The notes beneath the pieces are model-generated. The model ran no database searches and was not told where the DNA came from. It saw only the letters and a program-made list of their open reading frames with translations. Below are positions 54,421-63,636 of a DNA stretch of 64,000 nt, piece after piece. A program made the translations under genes and the position numbers. Numbering within the stretch: position 1 is the stretch's first letter; the number at the start of each line of letters is the position of its first letter. The DNA comes from an uncultured Anaerotruncus sp. (GTDB taxonomy: Bacteria; Bacillota; Clostridia; Oscillospirales; Acutalibacteraceae), in contig UQDL01000005.1 in NCBI GenBank assembly GCA_900539775.1, positions 85,973-149,972 of the forward strand. Direction: 5' to 3'.

Positions 54421-55821
54421 TTAATCTGTGCCCTTAACAATTGCCTGAAGCACTTTATTTGCCATCGGGCCTGCGGTTTGAGAACCGGAATTTCCCTTTT
54501 CCGCAACAACAACAAAGGCATAAGGATTTTCCTCATCATCCATAAACCCAACAAACCAAGCCGTGTTGTGAGCATCAACATTATCAATTTGTGCCGTTCC
54601 GGATTTAGCGCAAAGATTTAAGCCTTTATATTTATTATCGCCGTATTGAGTTTTAACATTATTTCGCATTAAATCCTTCATTTGTGATGCGATATCGCTG
54701 TTGATAAGCTGAGTTTCGGCAGTATCTTGAGCAAATCTGATTGTTTTGCCCTTTTGATTTTCAAAGCGATCCACAACATTAAACGGCACCGCTTTACCGT
54801 CGTTTGCAATTGCGCACATAAGGCGAAGCATGGCTGCAGGGCAAACAAGAGTTTGACCCTGCCCGATACCGGTCCAGCCGGTTGTGGCATCCGGATCACC
54901 GGCTTTAAGATAAAATCTGCCCTTTGCCGATTTGATTTCGCCGCTTACCGTTACAGGAGAGGTTAATCCAAGGCCGTCAACCGTTTTTGCAAGCTTTTCC
55001 GGGCCGATTTCAATGGCTATCTGGCTGAAAGTGATGTTGCAGCTTTTTGCAAGCGCCGTTTCAAAATCTATTTTTCCGTGGCGGGCGTTGCAGATTATAT
55101 TATCCTCCTCAACTCCATCCACATCATAAACCTTGTTGCACTGCCATTTTTGGCTGTAAATATCGTTGCCGATATTTTGAAGTGCACTTATTGAGGTAAC
55201 CAATTTAAAGGTTGAGCCGGGAGTATAAAGGCCGGTTAAAAATCTATTTATATAAACGCCCTCATATTCCTCTGCCGAATCAATATTATAGGGCACATTA
55301 TTAACATCATAGCTTGGCTTTGAAACCATGCAAACAATATCGCCCGTTTTATAGTTCACAACGGCTATTGTGCCTTTTTTATCGCCGAGTGCATCATAAG
55401 CAACTTTATTTATTTCGCTGTCTACCGTTAAAGTGAGGTCATTTCCCGAGCCGTATTTATCAATATCATAAACGCCGTTTACTATATTATAACCCACAAG
55501 CTGCTTTTCAAAAACGGTTTGCACACCGGTGGAGATAAATCCGCGGGTATCACCAACCAAATGCAAAGTTGAAAGGCGAGTGCTTTTATCATCGCTGTAA
55601 ACTCTTTCACCGTCCTTGGATTCCGAAAGCACAACACCGTTTCTGTCTTTAATTTTGCCTGCGGCAATCAATTGGCCGTCGCTGTAAACATGGCGGTTAT
55701 AATTTTTCATAACCCAAGTTGAGCCTTCTGTGGCAAGGCTGAAGCTCAGAAATATTATTCCTCCGATGAAAAGTGCACAAAGCACCCAAAGGAAAATTCC
55801 TCTTTTGGTTATCATTTTCAT
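54421..55821 (-). CDS. Class B penicillin-binding protein (PbpA/FtsI-like)
   Basis: A 466-residue transpeptidase with a short cytoplasmic start, one transmembrane helix (about 8-30) and a periplasm-side domain. Active-site motifs are Ser203-T-F-Lys206, Ser260-C-Asn262 and Lys406-S-G-T. At 466 residues it is much shorter than FtsI or PBP2 and lacks most of the N-terminal pedestal, like mycobacterial PbpA. The ATG overlaps the rodA/ftsW gene by four bases, which marks it as the transpeptidase partner of that SEDS glycosyltransferase. Confidence 0.93.
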   Translation of the reverse strand: MKMITKRGIFLWVLCALFIGGIIFLSFSLATEGSTWVMKNYNRHVYSDGQLIAAGKIKDRNGVVLSESKDGERVYSDDKSTRLSTLHLVGDTRGFISTGVQTVFEKQLVGYNIVNGVYDIDKYGSGNDLTLTVDSEINKVAYDALGDKKGTIAVVNYKTGDIVCMVSKPSYDVNNVPYNIDSAEEYEGVYINRFLTGLYTPGSTFKLVTSISALQNIGNDIYSQKWQCNKVYDVDGVEEDNIICNARHGKIDFETALAKSCNITFSQIAIEIGPEKLAKTVDGLGLTSPVTVSGEIKSAKGRFYLKAGDPDATTGWTGIGQGQTLVCPAAMLRLMCAIANDGKAVPFNVVDRFENQKGKTIRFAQDTAETQLINSDIASQMKDLMRNNVKTQYGDNKYKGLNLCAKSGTAQIDNVDAHNTAWFVGFMDDEENPYAFVVVAEKGNSGSQTAGPMANKVLQAIVKGTD

Positions 55822-57089
55822 TTCTTTTTTGCACCTCCGAGATAATTATAGGTGCGCACATCGGACGCTTTGATATATGCAAGAACGGCCCAGCAGCAAA
55901 TCATTGATGAGCCGCCCTGGCTTACAAACGGAAGGGTTACGCCGGTGAGCGGCAACACATCCGTTATGCCGAAAATATTGAGAGCCGTTTGAAAAAGCAG
56001 CATCGCCGCACTTGCCACGGCGGCAATTGAATAGAATGTGGAGCGTGCCGCTATTGAATTAACAAGAGCCGAAACGGCGATTGCCACAAAAGCAAGCACC
56101 AGAAGCACGCCGAAAATAAAGCCCCACTCCTCGCAAATCACACCGAAAATAAGGTCTGTTGAAGCGGCAAAAACACGGCGGGTATAGCCGTTTCCGATTC
56201 CGAGGCCGAAAAGGCCGCCCGATGCAAGCCCCACCAATGTTCTTGTTTGCTGATATCCGCTTGCATTGTAATAATCTTTTTCCCACACATGGCGATAAAC
56301 GGCAAAACGCTTTGTAACATATGCCTTGTATTTAACAACGATTCCAGCACCGAGGCCGGCCGAAGCAACTGCGGCAATAATAGTTTTAATATCGCCGGAG
56401 GTCATAAACGCAATAATCAAAAATGTGATGAAAAACACAAGTGCCGTGCCAAAATCTTTTATGAGAATAAGCGAGCCGACACAGGCAACGGAAAATGCAA
56501 TATAGGCAAAAATATTTTTGCTTGTTTGAATTTTTTCAAGAGTTGCCGCACCCACGAATATGAAAGCGATTTTAACAAATTCGGAGGGTTGAAAGGTTAT
56601 TCCGGCAATTTTTATCCAGTTTCTTGCTCCGTGCGTATATTCTGCTATGGCAAGATTTACAACCAAAAGCAAAATTGCCGCAATCGCAACAGGCAATCTG
56701 AGTTTCATGCAAAGATCAACATTGCCCATCAAAAACACCATTATTATATACACGATTACGCCGGCAACAATCATGAGGCTTTGCTTGATTGCAGAATCTG
56801 CATTCATTGAACCGATTGTGGCAACGCCGACGGAGCTCAGGAAAAAGGCAATAATTTCAAGTTCAAAATTTCGCCTGTGCATTGCCGTGTAAAAAAACAC
56901 AAGATAAATCCATTCAACGGCAATCAATATGGCCATTGCCAACATTGCCCTTGGCTCAAACGAGTCTTTTGCATTTGCGGCGCAAAATGAAACAACAATT
57001 TGAAAAAGCGTTAAAAATGACATCATTAAAAAGTTGTTTATCGGCTTAATCTTTGGCAGCCGCTTTTGTTTTTTCTTACCTTTTGCCAT
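55818..57089 (-). CDS. SEDS peptidoglycan glycosyltransferase (RodA/FtsW family)
   Basis: A 423-residue membrane protein with about ten helices. SEDS marks include 'GARNWIKIAGITFQPSEFVKIAFI', 'LILIKDFGTALVFF', 'GLGIGNGYTRRVFAASTDLIFGVICEEWGF' and the end block 'LPLTGVTLPFVSQGGSSMI'. It polymerises lipid II with its PBP partner. The start is the ATG at 57089 with GAGGTG ahead. RodA or FtsW cannot be decided by eye; FHA and PbpA neighbours recall actinobacterial RodA. Confidence 0.95.
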   Translation of the reverse strand: MAKGKKKQKRLPKIKPINNFLMMSFLTLFQIVVSFCAANAKDSFEPRAMLAMAILIAVEWIYLVFFYTAMHRRNFELEIIAFFLSSVGVATIGSMNADSAIKQSLMIVAGVIVYIIMVFLMGNVDLCMKLRLPVAIAAILLLVVNLAIAEYTHGARNWIKIAGITFQPSEFVKIAFIFVGAATLEKIQTSKNIFAYIAFSVACVGSLILIKDFGTALVFFITFLIIAFMTSGDIKTIIAAVASAGLGAGIVVKYKAYVTKRFAVYRHVWEKDYYNASGYQQTRTLVGLASGGLFGLGIGNGYTRRVFAASTDLIFGVICEEWGFIFGVLLVLAFVAIAVSALVNSIAARSTFYSIAAVASAAMLLFQTALNIFGITDVLPLTGVTLPFVSQGGSSMICCWAVLAYIKASDVRTYNYLGGAKKK

Positions 57090-57099
57090 TTTTTGCACC

Positions 57100-57873
57100 T
57101 CACTTTTCATAGAATACGAACACTCTGTCGCCGAAGGTGATTGTGTCCTCATCAAAAATCAACTGAGCCTGATTGATATATCTGCCGTTTAGCTTTGTGC
57201 CGTTGTGCGAATCAAGATCGCAAAGCGCCCAGCCCTTTGTGGTTTTATAAATTCTTGCATGCTCAGATGAAACGGTGTCTGCAAGAATTCTTATATCGCA
57301 TTGCTCTCCCCTGCCGATAAGCACATCATTTCGCTTTAAATAAACGGGCTTGCGGCTTTTAACATCCACCAAAACGGCATAGGCAACGCTTCCGCCCGCG
57401 CTGTTGCGAATTTTGCGTTTTGTTTCGCTTGAAATAGCCTCGGCGCATTGAAAGCGCAGCGGCACGGTGCCGACGGATATAAGATCACCGTCCTCTATGA
57501 CTGCCTTACCCTCTATTTTTTTGCCGTTTACAAGAATTCCGTTTTTAGAAAAAGTGTCTGTTACAACCCAATCCCTTTTCTTTTTTGCAATAACGGCATG
57601 AAAGCGAGAAACCGTGGGAAACGGCAACACAATATCATTTGCCTTTGATTTTCCAACAGAGGTTTCCCAATGATTTATTTCTATAACGGAGCCGTTGTTT
57701 TCATCCGTAAGCTGAGCCATTTTATGAACTCTTGGCCTGTTTCTGAAGAGAGAAACAACACAGGTTAAAAGAACCGCAACTGCCGAAACCGGGAGCGCAA
57801 AGCGCATAACGGCAGTTAAAACCGAAAGAAAATTATCCAAAAAATTCACAACCCTTTCATAGCTGTAATGCAT
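57100..57873 (-). CDS. Membrane-anchored protein with two FHA domains
   Basis: A 257-residue protein with one helix near 20-42 and two forkhead-associated domains in the cytoplasm: the first about 60-140 (VGKSKANDIVL...SRFHAVI), the second about 175-250 (IGRGEQCDI...SSEHARI, HNGTKLNG). FHA domains bind phosphothreonine peptides. It heads the cell-wall run FHA-SEDS-PBP, so it may recruit the wall machinery under Ser/Thr kinase control; no such kinase is in the window. A TATAAT (57956-57951) upstream may belong to its promoter, with a weak -35. Confidence 0.88.
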   Translation of the reverse strand: MHYSYERVVNFLDNFLSVLTAVMRFALPVSAVAVLLTCVVSLFRNRPRVHKMAQLTDENNGSVIEINHWETSVGKSKANDIVLPFPTVSRFHAVIAKKKRDWVVTDTFSKNGILVNGKKIEGKAVIEDGDLISVGTVPLRFQCAEAISSETKRKIRNSAGGSVAYAVLVDVKSRKPVYLKRNDVLIGRGEQCDIRILADTVSSEHARIYKTTKGWALCDLDSHNGTKLNGRYINQAQLIFDEDTITFGDRVFVFYEK

Positions 57874-57992
57874 TTATAAAAGCATTTTTAATGCGGTTTC
57901 ACACAAGGCATTTAAAGCAACCCGTTTGCCGCCGCAATAAACAATACTGCATTATAAGAATATATTTAATAATATAAAAAGTCAAGTTTCGG

Positions 57993-58021
57993 TTGAATTA
58001 TTTTACAATTCGGTTTATACT
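57993..58021 (+). promoter_or_regulatory. Promoter of galM
   Basis: TTGAAT (57993-57998), 17-base spacer, TATACT (58016-58021), about 45 bases before the ATG at 58071. Confidence 0.7.
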
Positions 58022-58070
58022 CAGTTTATACAATCAGACATTTCGATTTTATATTTTAAGGGGTAAAATT

Positions 58071-59135
58071 ATGAGTATTACTGAAAAATCTTTTGGAAAG
58101 CTTCCGAGCGGCGAAGAAATTTTTCTTTGCACAATCACAAACAAAAGCGGTGCTTATGTTTCGCTGCAAACGCTCGGCGCAGGCATTCAATCCGTTTTCG
58201 TGCCTGACAGAAACGGCAAGCTCGGCGATGTTGTGCTTGGATTTGACGAACCGAAGTATTACACCGATCCGGATTTGGGCTATCAGGGACTTGTTGTAGG
58301 CAGGGTTGCAAACAGAATCAGAGACGCCAAATTTGAAATAGACGGTGCAGAATACCACACGCCTAACAATCAGGGGCACTGGACATTGCACAGCGGCGGA
58401 AGATTCAGCTTTACGCCTTGGGAAATCGAAAGCAAAAACGAGGATGAAAACAGCGTTACATTTAAACGCTTTTCGCCGGACGGAGAAGACGGATTCCCCG
58501 GCAATTTCACAATGACGGTTAAATATACTTTTACCGAGGCAAATACTTTGCGCATAGAGTATGGCATTGTGAGCGACAGAAAAACCGTTGCTGCACCGAC
58601 AAACCACGCCTATTTCAACCTTTCGGGCAAAACAAGCGGCACGGCAGAAAACCACTGTCTAAAAATCAACGCTTTCAAATTTACCGAAACAGATGACGAT
58701 CAGCTGCCGACAGGCAAGCTTTGCAACCTTGCAGGCACAATGATGGACTTTTCGCAAATGCATAAAATAGGAGATAAAATTGACGAACCTTTCGGCGCAA
58801 TTATTGACGGCATAGGTTATGACAACAACTATTGCCTTGATAAGAGCCCCCGTGATTTCACGGAGGCAGCCGTGCTTTACGACGAAGAAAGCGGCAGGAA
58901 AATGACTGTGTTTACCGATCTTCCGGGGATTCAGCTTTACTGCGGCGGATGGCTCAAAAAAAGCGGCAATCCCGGAAAAGCATCAAACGGCAGCGTAAGC
59001 TTCAGAAGAGGTGTTGCGCTTGAAACCCAGTTTTATCCGGACAGTGTTAATCACACAACCGAATTTCCGTTTTCCTATGTTGAGCCTGAAAAGGAATTTA
59101 AAACCGTAACCGAATTTCGCTTTACGGCAGAATAA
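58071..59135 (+). CDS. galM: Aldose 1-epimerase (mutarotase)
   Basis: A 354-residue galactose mutarotase-like enzyme that interconverts alpha and beta anomers of aldoses. Seen: GRVANRI, the His in 'NHAYFNLSGK', and the late 'ALETQFYPDSVNH' that carries the catalytic Glu region. The start is the ATG at 58071 after AAGGGGTAAAATT; the frame is open upstream only through the promoter. It is a single-gene unit with its own promoter and terminator and no other Leloir genes nearby. Confidence 0.93.
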   Translation: MSITEKSFGKLPSGEEIFLCTITNKSGAYVSLQTLGAGIQSVFVPDRNGKLGDVVLGFDEPKYYTDPDLGYQGLVVGRVANRIRDAKFEIDGAEYHTPNNQGHWTLHSGGRFSFTPWEIESKNEDENSVTFKRFSPDGEDGFPGNFTMTVKYTFTEANTLRIEYGIVSDRKTVAAPTNHAYFNLSGKTSGTAENHCLKINAFKFTETDDDQLPTGKLCNLAGTMMDFSQMHKIGDKIDEPFGAIIDGIGYDNNYCLDKSPRDFTEAAVLYDEESGRKMTVFTDLPGIQLYCGGWLKKSGNPGKASNGSVSFRRGVALETQFYPDSVNHTTEFPFSYVEPEKEFKTVTEFRFTAE

Positions 59136-59247
59136 AACAAATCATAAAAGCAAAAGCAACCGTTGAAGCGGCAAAACAAAAAGCCGGCAGATATATTTGC
59201 TTTAAATTCAAACGGCCCGGCATTTGCACCGGGATTTCGTTGCACAA

Positions 59248-59281
59248 GAAACCGCCGACACAAAAGTGCCGGCGGTTTTTA
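59248..59281 (+). terminator. Terminator downstream of galM
   Basis: ACCGCCGACAC (59251-59261) pairs with GTGCCGGCGGT (59266-59276) with one bulge, followed by TTTTT. A second small hairpin (CCCGG/CCGGG, 59214-59231) precedes it. Confidence 0.8.
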
Positions 59282-59388
59282 ATGTTGTAACGAAACTGAT
59301 AAGAACCGAAATATTATGTTATAAGTTTATAACCAAAACCCATTTGCTGCTGACGCAATAAATTTTAACGGTTTTAAATTTACCGATG

Positions 59389-60030
59389 TTATTTTTCAAC
59401 AGACTTTGAATTTGCATATATCTGCTGCATTTTTTCATCGGGATAATGAACATCTAAAAATTGCTCAACCCTGTTTGATGGTGCTTTGCCCGCATCTCTT
59501 TCATTCATTCTGAATGCGGCAGAGCCGGAAAGCGCACAATCAAAAACAAAAAGCACTATAAACACCCAAACAAATGCTTGCTCGTGCGGCAAATGAACCG
59601 AGGCAAATATTTTTCCCATAAACGGAATCATAACCTTAACCCAAAAAATGCCTAAAACACCCCAAAAAAGTGAATAAAGCAAGCACACTCTGCCGTTTAT
59701 ATTAAGGGGAACATTGCTGTAATCCCAAGCAACCGAGCCGAAAAGCAATTCTTGGCCGAGCGAGCAAATATATTCAACCGCCGTGCCGCTGGCAAAGGCA
59801 ACCAAAAAGATTTTCCAAAGCTGAGCATTTTCAAACTGCACCAAAAGCAGCGTTAAAAGCACTGCGCCCATACCGTAAGCAACGCTTAAATGGCCAAGCA
59901 CAAGCGATTTGCGGCTTTCTATGAAGCCGTGTTTAATAAGGCACCAAACCGTTTCAATCAAATAGCCGGAATAGCAACCGGCAATAAATATCCACACATA
60001 TTGAAAAAAGCCAAACTTGATTTTTTTCAT
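59389..60030 (-). CDS. CmpB-family membrane protein (putative ABC transporter permease)
   Basis: A 213-residue protein with five or six hydrophobic segments. 'GTAVEYICSLGQELLFGSVAWDYSNVPLNINGRVCLLYSLFWG' matches the PF06541 ABC_trans_CmpB family, common in Clostridia, where most members are only called putative ABC permeases. No ATPase gene is next to it, so a transporter role is unsure. The ATG follows AGAGGAGTGATAGATC. Confidence 0.8.
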   Translation of the reverse strand: MKKIKFGFFQYVWIFIAGCYSGYLIETVWCLIKHGFIESRKSLVLGHLSVAYGMGAVLLTLLLVQFENAQLWKIFLVAFASGTAVEYICSLGQELLFGSVAWDYSNVPLNINGRVCLLYSLFWGVLGIFWVKVMIPFMGKIFASVHLPHEQAFVWVFIVLFVFDCALSGSAAFRMNERDAGKAPSNRVEQFLDVHYPDEKMQQIYANSKSVEK

Positions 60031-60045
60031 GATCTATCACTCCTC

Positions 60046-60088
60046 TTGATTTAAAAATCAATATAGAGCCGAAAATCAAAAACCGCAA
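60046..60088 (-). promoter_or_regulatory. Promoter and palindrome before the CmpB-family gene
   Basis: Minus-strand TTGCGG (60088-60083), 17-base spacer, TATATT (60065-60060). Overlapping its start region is the perfect palindrome TTGATTTAAAAATCAA apart from the central pair (60046-60061), ending just before the ribosome binding site. Operator or leader hairpin. Confidence 0.5.
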
Positions 60089-60157
60089 TATATTAGTGCC
60101 TTATTTAATTAACATTTAATTTTCTGATTAACACAATATTCAATGTGTAAATCTAAA

Positions 60158-60496
60158 TCAAGCCGTTTTGCCCGAAAGCTCTGCAGGCAGTTTTTCTGCC
60201 TCTGCATTTGAAACAAACTTAACGCCGTAGCCCACAGCCGACTTAACCGAAAGCTGCTTATCCGGCGGACATTCAACAATGTATGCATTGCTTATTTTAT
60301 TGCCTTCAAGAGCCGTAAAATCCAAATCATCGGAATAATCAAACACGGCAGTAAAAACATCTGCTTTTGCCAAATCGCCCGCTTCGGAAATATGATTTCC
60401 GTGAAGATTTAAAAATGTATATGTAATCTCCGGCAATAATACGGCATTGATATTATTGTTGCCCAAATCCAAATATACCGCTTCGCTGCCGCACAT
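60158..60496 (-). CDS. Small leucine-rich-like protein with possible zinc knuckle
   Basis: A 112-residue protein I do not recognise. The first half, 'LDLGNNNINAVLLPEITYTFLNLHGNHISEAGDLA', has the L-x-L-x-x-N pattern of leucine-rich repeats. The listed ATG (60496) has no ribosome binding site at the right distance. Four codons earlier an ATA (60508) lies eight bases after AAGGA; starting there gives the sequence I/M-KCKMCGSEA, a Cys-x2-Cys knuckle like the one opening the next gene upstream. An ATA start is rare but plausible. Twenty-seven bases after the larger zinc-ribbon gene. Confidence 0.55.
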   Translation of the reverse strand: MCGSEAVYLDLGNNNINAVLLPEITYTFLNLHGNHISEAGDLAKADVFTAVFDYSDDLDFTALEGNKISNAYIVECPPDKQLSVKSAVGYGVKFVSNAEAEKLPAELSGKTA

Positions 60497-60523
60497 TTTG
60501 CATTTTATATAAATTTTCCTTGT

Positions 60524-62221
60524 TTAGGAAAGCTTTGTAACATTGAAATTTTCCGCATCATATCTTTCAAGTGCGTCATCAATGCTTGAATATCCCGTGC
60601 CGTAATCATCGAAATAAATATCGGGAGTAAACGGAACCGTTCCGTCAGAGTCAACTATAATATCCTCATAGCATACATAGGCATATTTTGTTTCAGATTC
60701 ATCATCCCAATAGCTGTAGCTGTATGAATAAACAAGGCGAAGATCATTGTGGAAGCTTGAATTGCTGCTCTTATCCTTTAAATCCGCAATATAAGCGCCG
60801 ACAAATTTAGCATCGCCGTATCCGCTGTAATCGGCAAATTTTGCATTAAGATAATCTGATGCGTTGCTTTTGAAGCGTTCCAACTGTTCTGAATTAAATG
60901 ATGTGGCTTTTGAAGCATATTCGCCAAGGCCGCTTACCTCAAATTCCTTGCTTGATCTTGCTATATAAAGGCTGTATTTTTCCGTTATATCGGCGCCAGT
61001 GGTGTAGCAATACATTGTAAGCTTTTCACCGTTTTGCAAATCATCCCTGTCTTCATCATCATCTGAAAAATAATAAAAGATTTTTGCAACAATGGAATTA
61101 TCCTTGATAACGGAAACCGTTGAATCATCATAGTAAGCAACAGTTAAACCTTCAACGCCTTGAATCGGCTCATTAAGATCAGAGCTTACAACACACCTTG
61201 CATTTGCAAATCCGTTTGCCGGGTTATATAAAACCATATCAACATAATCAAACGGATCAAACGCATTAACAACCTTTAAGCCGCTGATTTTATATATTTT
61301 TGAAGCATCTGAAATACGCAAAGTTATTCCGTTGATTTTCATATTAAGGCCTTGAATTTCAAAATTGATTTCATCATCATTTTTGATATCTTCTGTTTTA
61401 TCGGCCGTGATGGCAAAAGAACTGTTGTTAACATAATCATAAAAATCCAAATGCCTGCCGTTTACCTTTTTCTTTTTAGCAAGCTGCGCATTAACATCAT
61501 CTATAAGGCGCGACCAATCAATAATATTTCTATAATCGTATTCGCTGATGCTTGCATATTCATTGTAGCCGCTTACCGTAAGGCCTATGCCGTAATCAAA
61601 ATTTGTGAAATTACTTTTATCTGTGCTATTTTCATCAAATTCATCATAATCATCGTCTAAATCGTAATCATAATCGCTTGAATGAGCATCATAATATGCA
61701 TCAAGTGCCTCATCGGTATATACCTGATCCGATATATAATCGTTTAAATCTAAATTTATCGGCGCATAATTCCAAATAACAAACGCCAAAACGGCAGCCA
61801 CAACAACAGCCGCAACAACGCTGACCGTAATAATAAGCGCTTTTTTGTTTATGCGAACGGTTTTAACATTGGCACCTGCATTTGAATTTGCCGAAACGGC
61901 AGCCGGGGCAACATTTTGACCGTTTTGGCCGCTGCTTTGCGAGCTGCCGTGCACCGCATTGTTTTCGGCTTCGTAAGGCTGATAATATTCGGAATTATCA
62001 GCTTGAGCTTTTCCCGCCCCTTGCGTTTCTGCCGAATCTTCGGGCGGCAGCGCATAAGGATCAAATCCGGCGCTATCCTGTTGAAGTGAATCTTTCTGCG
62101 AATTTGACGGAGTTGCCTCTTGTGAATCATCTATGATATTTTCGGGTTCAATCTTTGCGCCGCAAGCACCGCAAAACATATCGCCTTCATTTATCGGATT
62201 ACCGCAATTTTTACAATTCAT
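60524..62221 (-). CDS. Zinc-ribbon membrane protein with large acidic outer domain
   Basis: A 565-residue protein: zinc ribbon (MNCKNCG...CGACG, residues 1-22), a disordered Gln/Ser/Ala-rich stretch to about 125, one transmembrane helix (about 128-150), a very acidic segment rich in Asp and Tyr (about 165-200, e.g. YDYDLDDDYDEFDE), then about 360 residues of unknown fold rich in beta-like hydrophobic/aromatic alternation. With the zinc ribbon inside, the large domain is outside. Function unknown; similar zinc-ribbon-TM proteins of unknown role occur in many Clostridia. AAAGGA precedes the ATG. Confidence 0.75.
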   Translation of the reverse strand: MNCKNCGNPINEGDMFCGACGAKIEPENIIDDSQEATPSNSQKDSLQQDSAGFDPYALPPEDSAETQGAGKAQADNSEYYQPYEAENNAVHGSSQSSGQNGQNVAPAAVSANSNAGANVKTVRINKKALIITVSVVAAVVVAAVLAFVIWNYAPINLDLNDYISDQVYTDEALDAYYDAHSSDYDYDLDDDYDEFDENSTDKSNFTNFDYGIGLTVSGYNEYASISEYDYRNIIDWSRLIDDVNAQLAKKKKVNGRHLDFYDYVNNSSFAITADKTEDIKNDDEINFEIQGLNMKINGITLRISDASKIYKISGLKVVNAFDPFDYVDMVLYNPANGFANARCVVSSDLNEPIQGVEGLTVAYYDDSTVSVIKDNSIVAKIFYYFSDDDEDRDDLQNGEKLTMYCYTTGADITEKYSLYIARSSKEFEVSGLGEYASKATSFNSEQLERFKSNASDYLNAKFADYSGYGDAKFVGAYIADLKDKSSNSSFHNDLRLVYSYSYSYWDDESETKYAYVCYEDIIVDSDGTVPFTPDIYFDDYGTGYSSIDDALERYDAENFNVTKLS

Positions 62222-62265
62222 AATAAAATTCCTTTCATTTTGATATAAAATTTAAACATAAAAAA

Positions 62266-63603
62266 TTAACTGTTTTTTTGAGATTTATATTCGCTGAATC
62301 TGAACACAAACGGCTCAACATTCGGCATTCCTATTACCGCCTGCCCTATCAAAAGGCGTGTGATTTCCCAATCCTCAACAACATTTGACTCTCTTTGATT
62401 TTCAACTAAACCTTTACTTTTGTTTATGGGCAAATATGATTCCGTGATCTGATTTTTACCGTAAAGCTGCTGTATGTATTCTCTTGACTTGGCATCGTTT
62501 ACCCTGAATGAAAAGCTTGTTAAAAACCCGCTCATAATGCTTCTGGCTCGTTCTTCCCCATAGCACTCATAAATTTGCTCCACATTTTGAATGCCTATCA
62601 TAAATTTAATTCCGAGACTTCTGCCGAAGTTAACCGCATCATCTATATGCTCAAGATTCGGAAGCAATCTGAACTCATCGGTTATAAAATAAACATTGCC
62701 TTTGCTTCTTTTTCTTCCGAGCGCCGACTTTATTGCCATATCAAACATGAGGCTGTAAACAGGGGCAAGCATGCTGCCGATGCTTAAATCATATTCTATA
62801 AACACTTTTTTGCCGCTTTTTCGGCGAACAAGATTTCTTAAAGAAAGCGTGCCTACCTTGCAGAAATTTCCCACAAACACTTCCCTCACAACCTGTTGCA
62901 AAACAGACATAACGCCCTGTGTTTGTGCCGAATCTTCATTATCTATATAGCTTGTCATGGCTCTTAAATCATCATAAGATGCAAGCATTGCCTTTATTTC
63001 ACGGGTTGAAGTTGAATTTATATAGCCCACAAGAGCTTTATTTGTTCTTTCCTGCGGTGCAACGGAGCGCATAAAATGAAGCACACAAGCCATAAAAATA
63101 TCTTTTGCGGCATTCGGAAAAAAGATTTGATTTGTGTTTTTGCACTGCTCTGCAAAAAGGCTTTTGGATATTTCAATAACGCTTTCAAGCATGTGCTCAC
63201 CCGGCTCGATTTCGTTGAAAATATTCCAATAATCCAATTCGCCGCTTCCGGTTGAAGTTGAATCATTGCTGATAACCACATCACCGGGGGTGTAAAATTC
63301 ATTATAAAAATCGCCCTTCGTATCAAATATGATCATCACATCATCATTGCTTAATTTAGCATTCAGTTGATTTACAATTTGAAAAAAAGCGTTCGTTTTA
63401 CCCGTTCCTATGCCTCCCAGCAGCATAATATGCTTGCTTAGGATATTTGAATCAATCGGAAAGCGGGCAAAATCGCCGAATCCGTCCGTTCCGCTTAAAA
63501 TCACATCCGGAGTACGGCTTGGATCGGAAAGCTTTATCAGAGGTATTTTTTTATTTAATTTATCCCCAAATAAAACAGAAAAATTTCTTGAATCTTCATT
63601 CAT
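62266..63603 (-). CDS. VirD4/TraG-like coupling ATPase without membrane segments
   Basis: A 445-residue P-loop ATPase. Walker A GGIGTGKT is at 63-70, the 'FDTKGDFY' block near 93-100 matches the 'DPKGE' motif of VirD4/TraG/TrwB proteins, and the Walker B FITDEF is at 306-311 followed by LLPNLEHIDDAVNFGRS. 'ARSIMSGFLTSFSFRV' and 'SREYIQQLYG' fit the same family. Unlike usual coupling proteins it has no N-terminal transmembrane helices. Possible roles: DNA pumping for a mobile element, or a related export or defence machine. Thirty-three bases after the acidic repeat gene. Confidence 0.8.
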   Translation of the reverse strand: MNEDSRNFSVLFGDKLNKKIPLIKLSDPSRTPDVILSGTDGFGDFARFPIDSNILSKHIMLLGGIGTGKTNAFFQIVNQLNAKLSNDDVMIIFDTKGDFYNEFYTPGDVVISNDSTSTGSGELDYWNIFNEIEPGEHMLESVIEISKSLFAEQCKNTNQIFFPNAAKDIFMACVLHFMRSVAPQERTNKALVGYINSTSTREIKAMLASYDDLRAMTSYIDNEDSAQTQGVMSVLQQVVREVFVGNFCKVGTLSLRNLVRRKSGKKVFIEYDLSIGSMLAPVYSLMFDMAIKSALGRKRSKGNVYFITDEFRLLPNLEHIDDAVNFGRSLGIKFMIGIQNVEQIYECYGEERARSIMSGFLTSFSFRVNDAKSREYIQQLYGKNQITESYLPINKSKGLVENQRESNVVEDWEITRLLIGQAVIGMPNVEPFVFRFSEYKSQKNS

Positions 63604-63636
63604 TTATGTTTCATCACCTTCTATAAATTATCGGCG

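Noticed and set aside
57993..58070. Longer start for GalM at 57993
   Set aside because: The TTG at 57993 is the -35 box of the promoter; the ATG at 58071 has a ribosome binding site.
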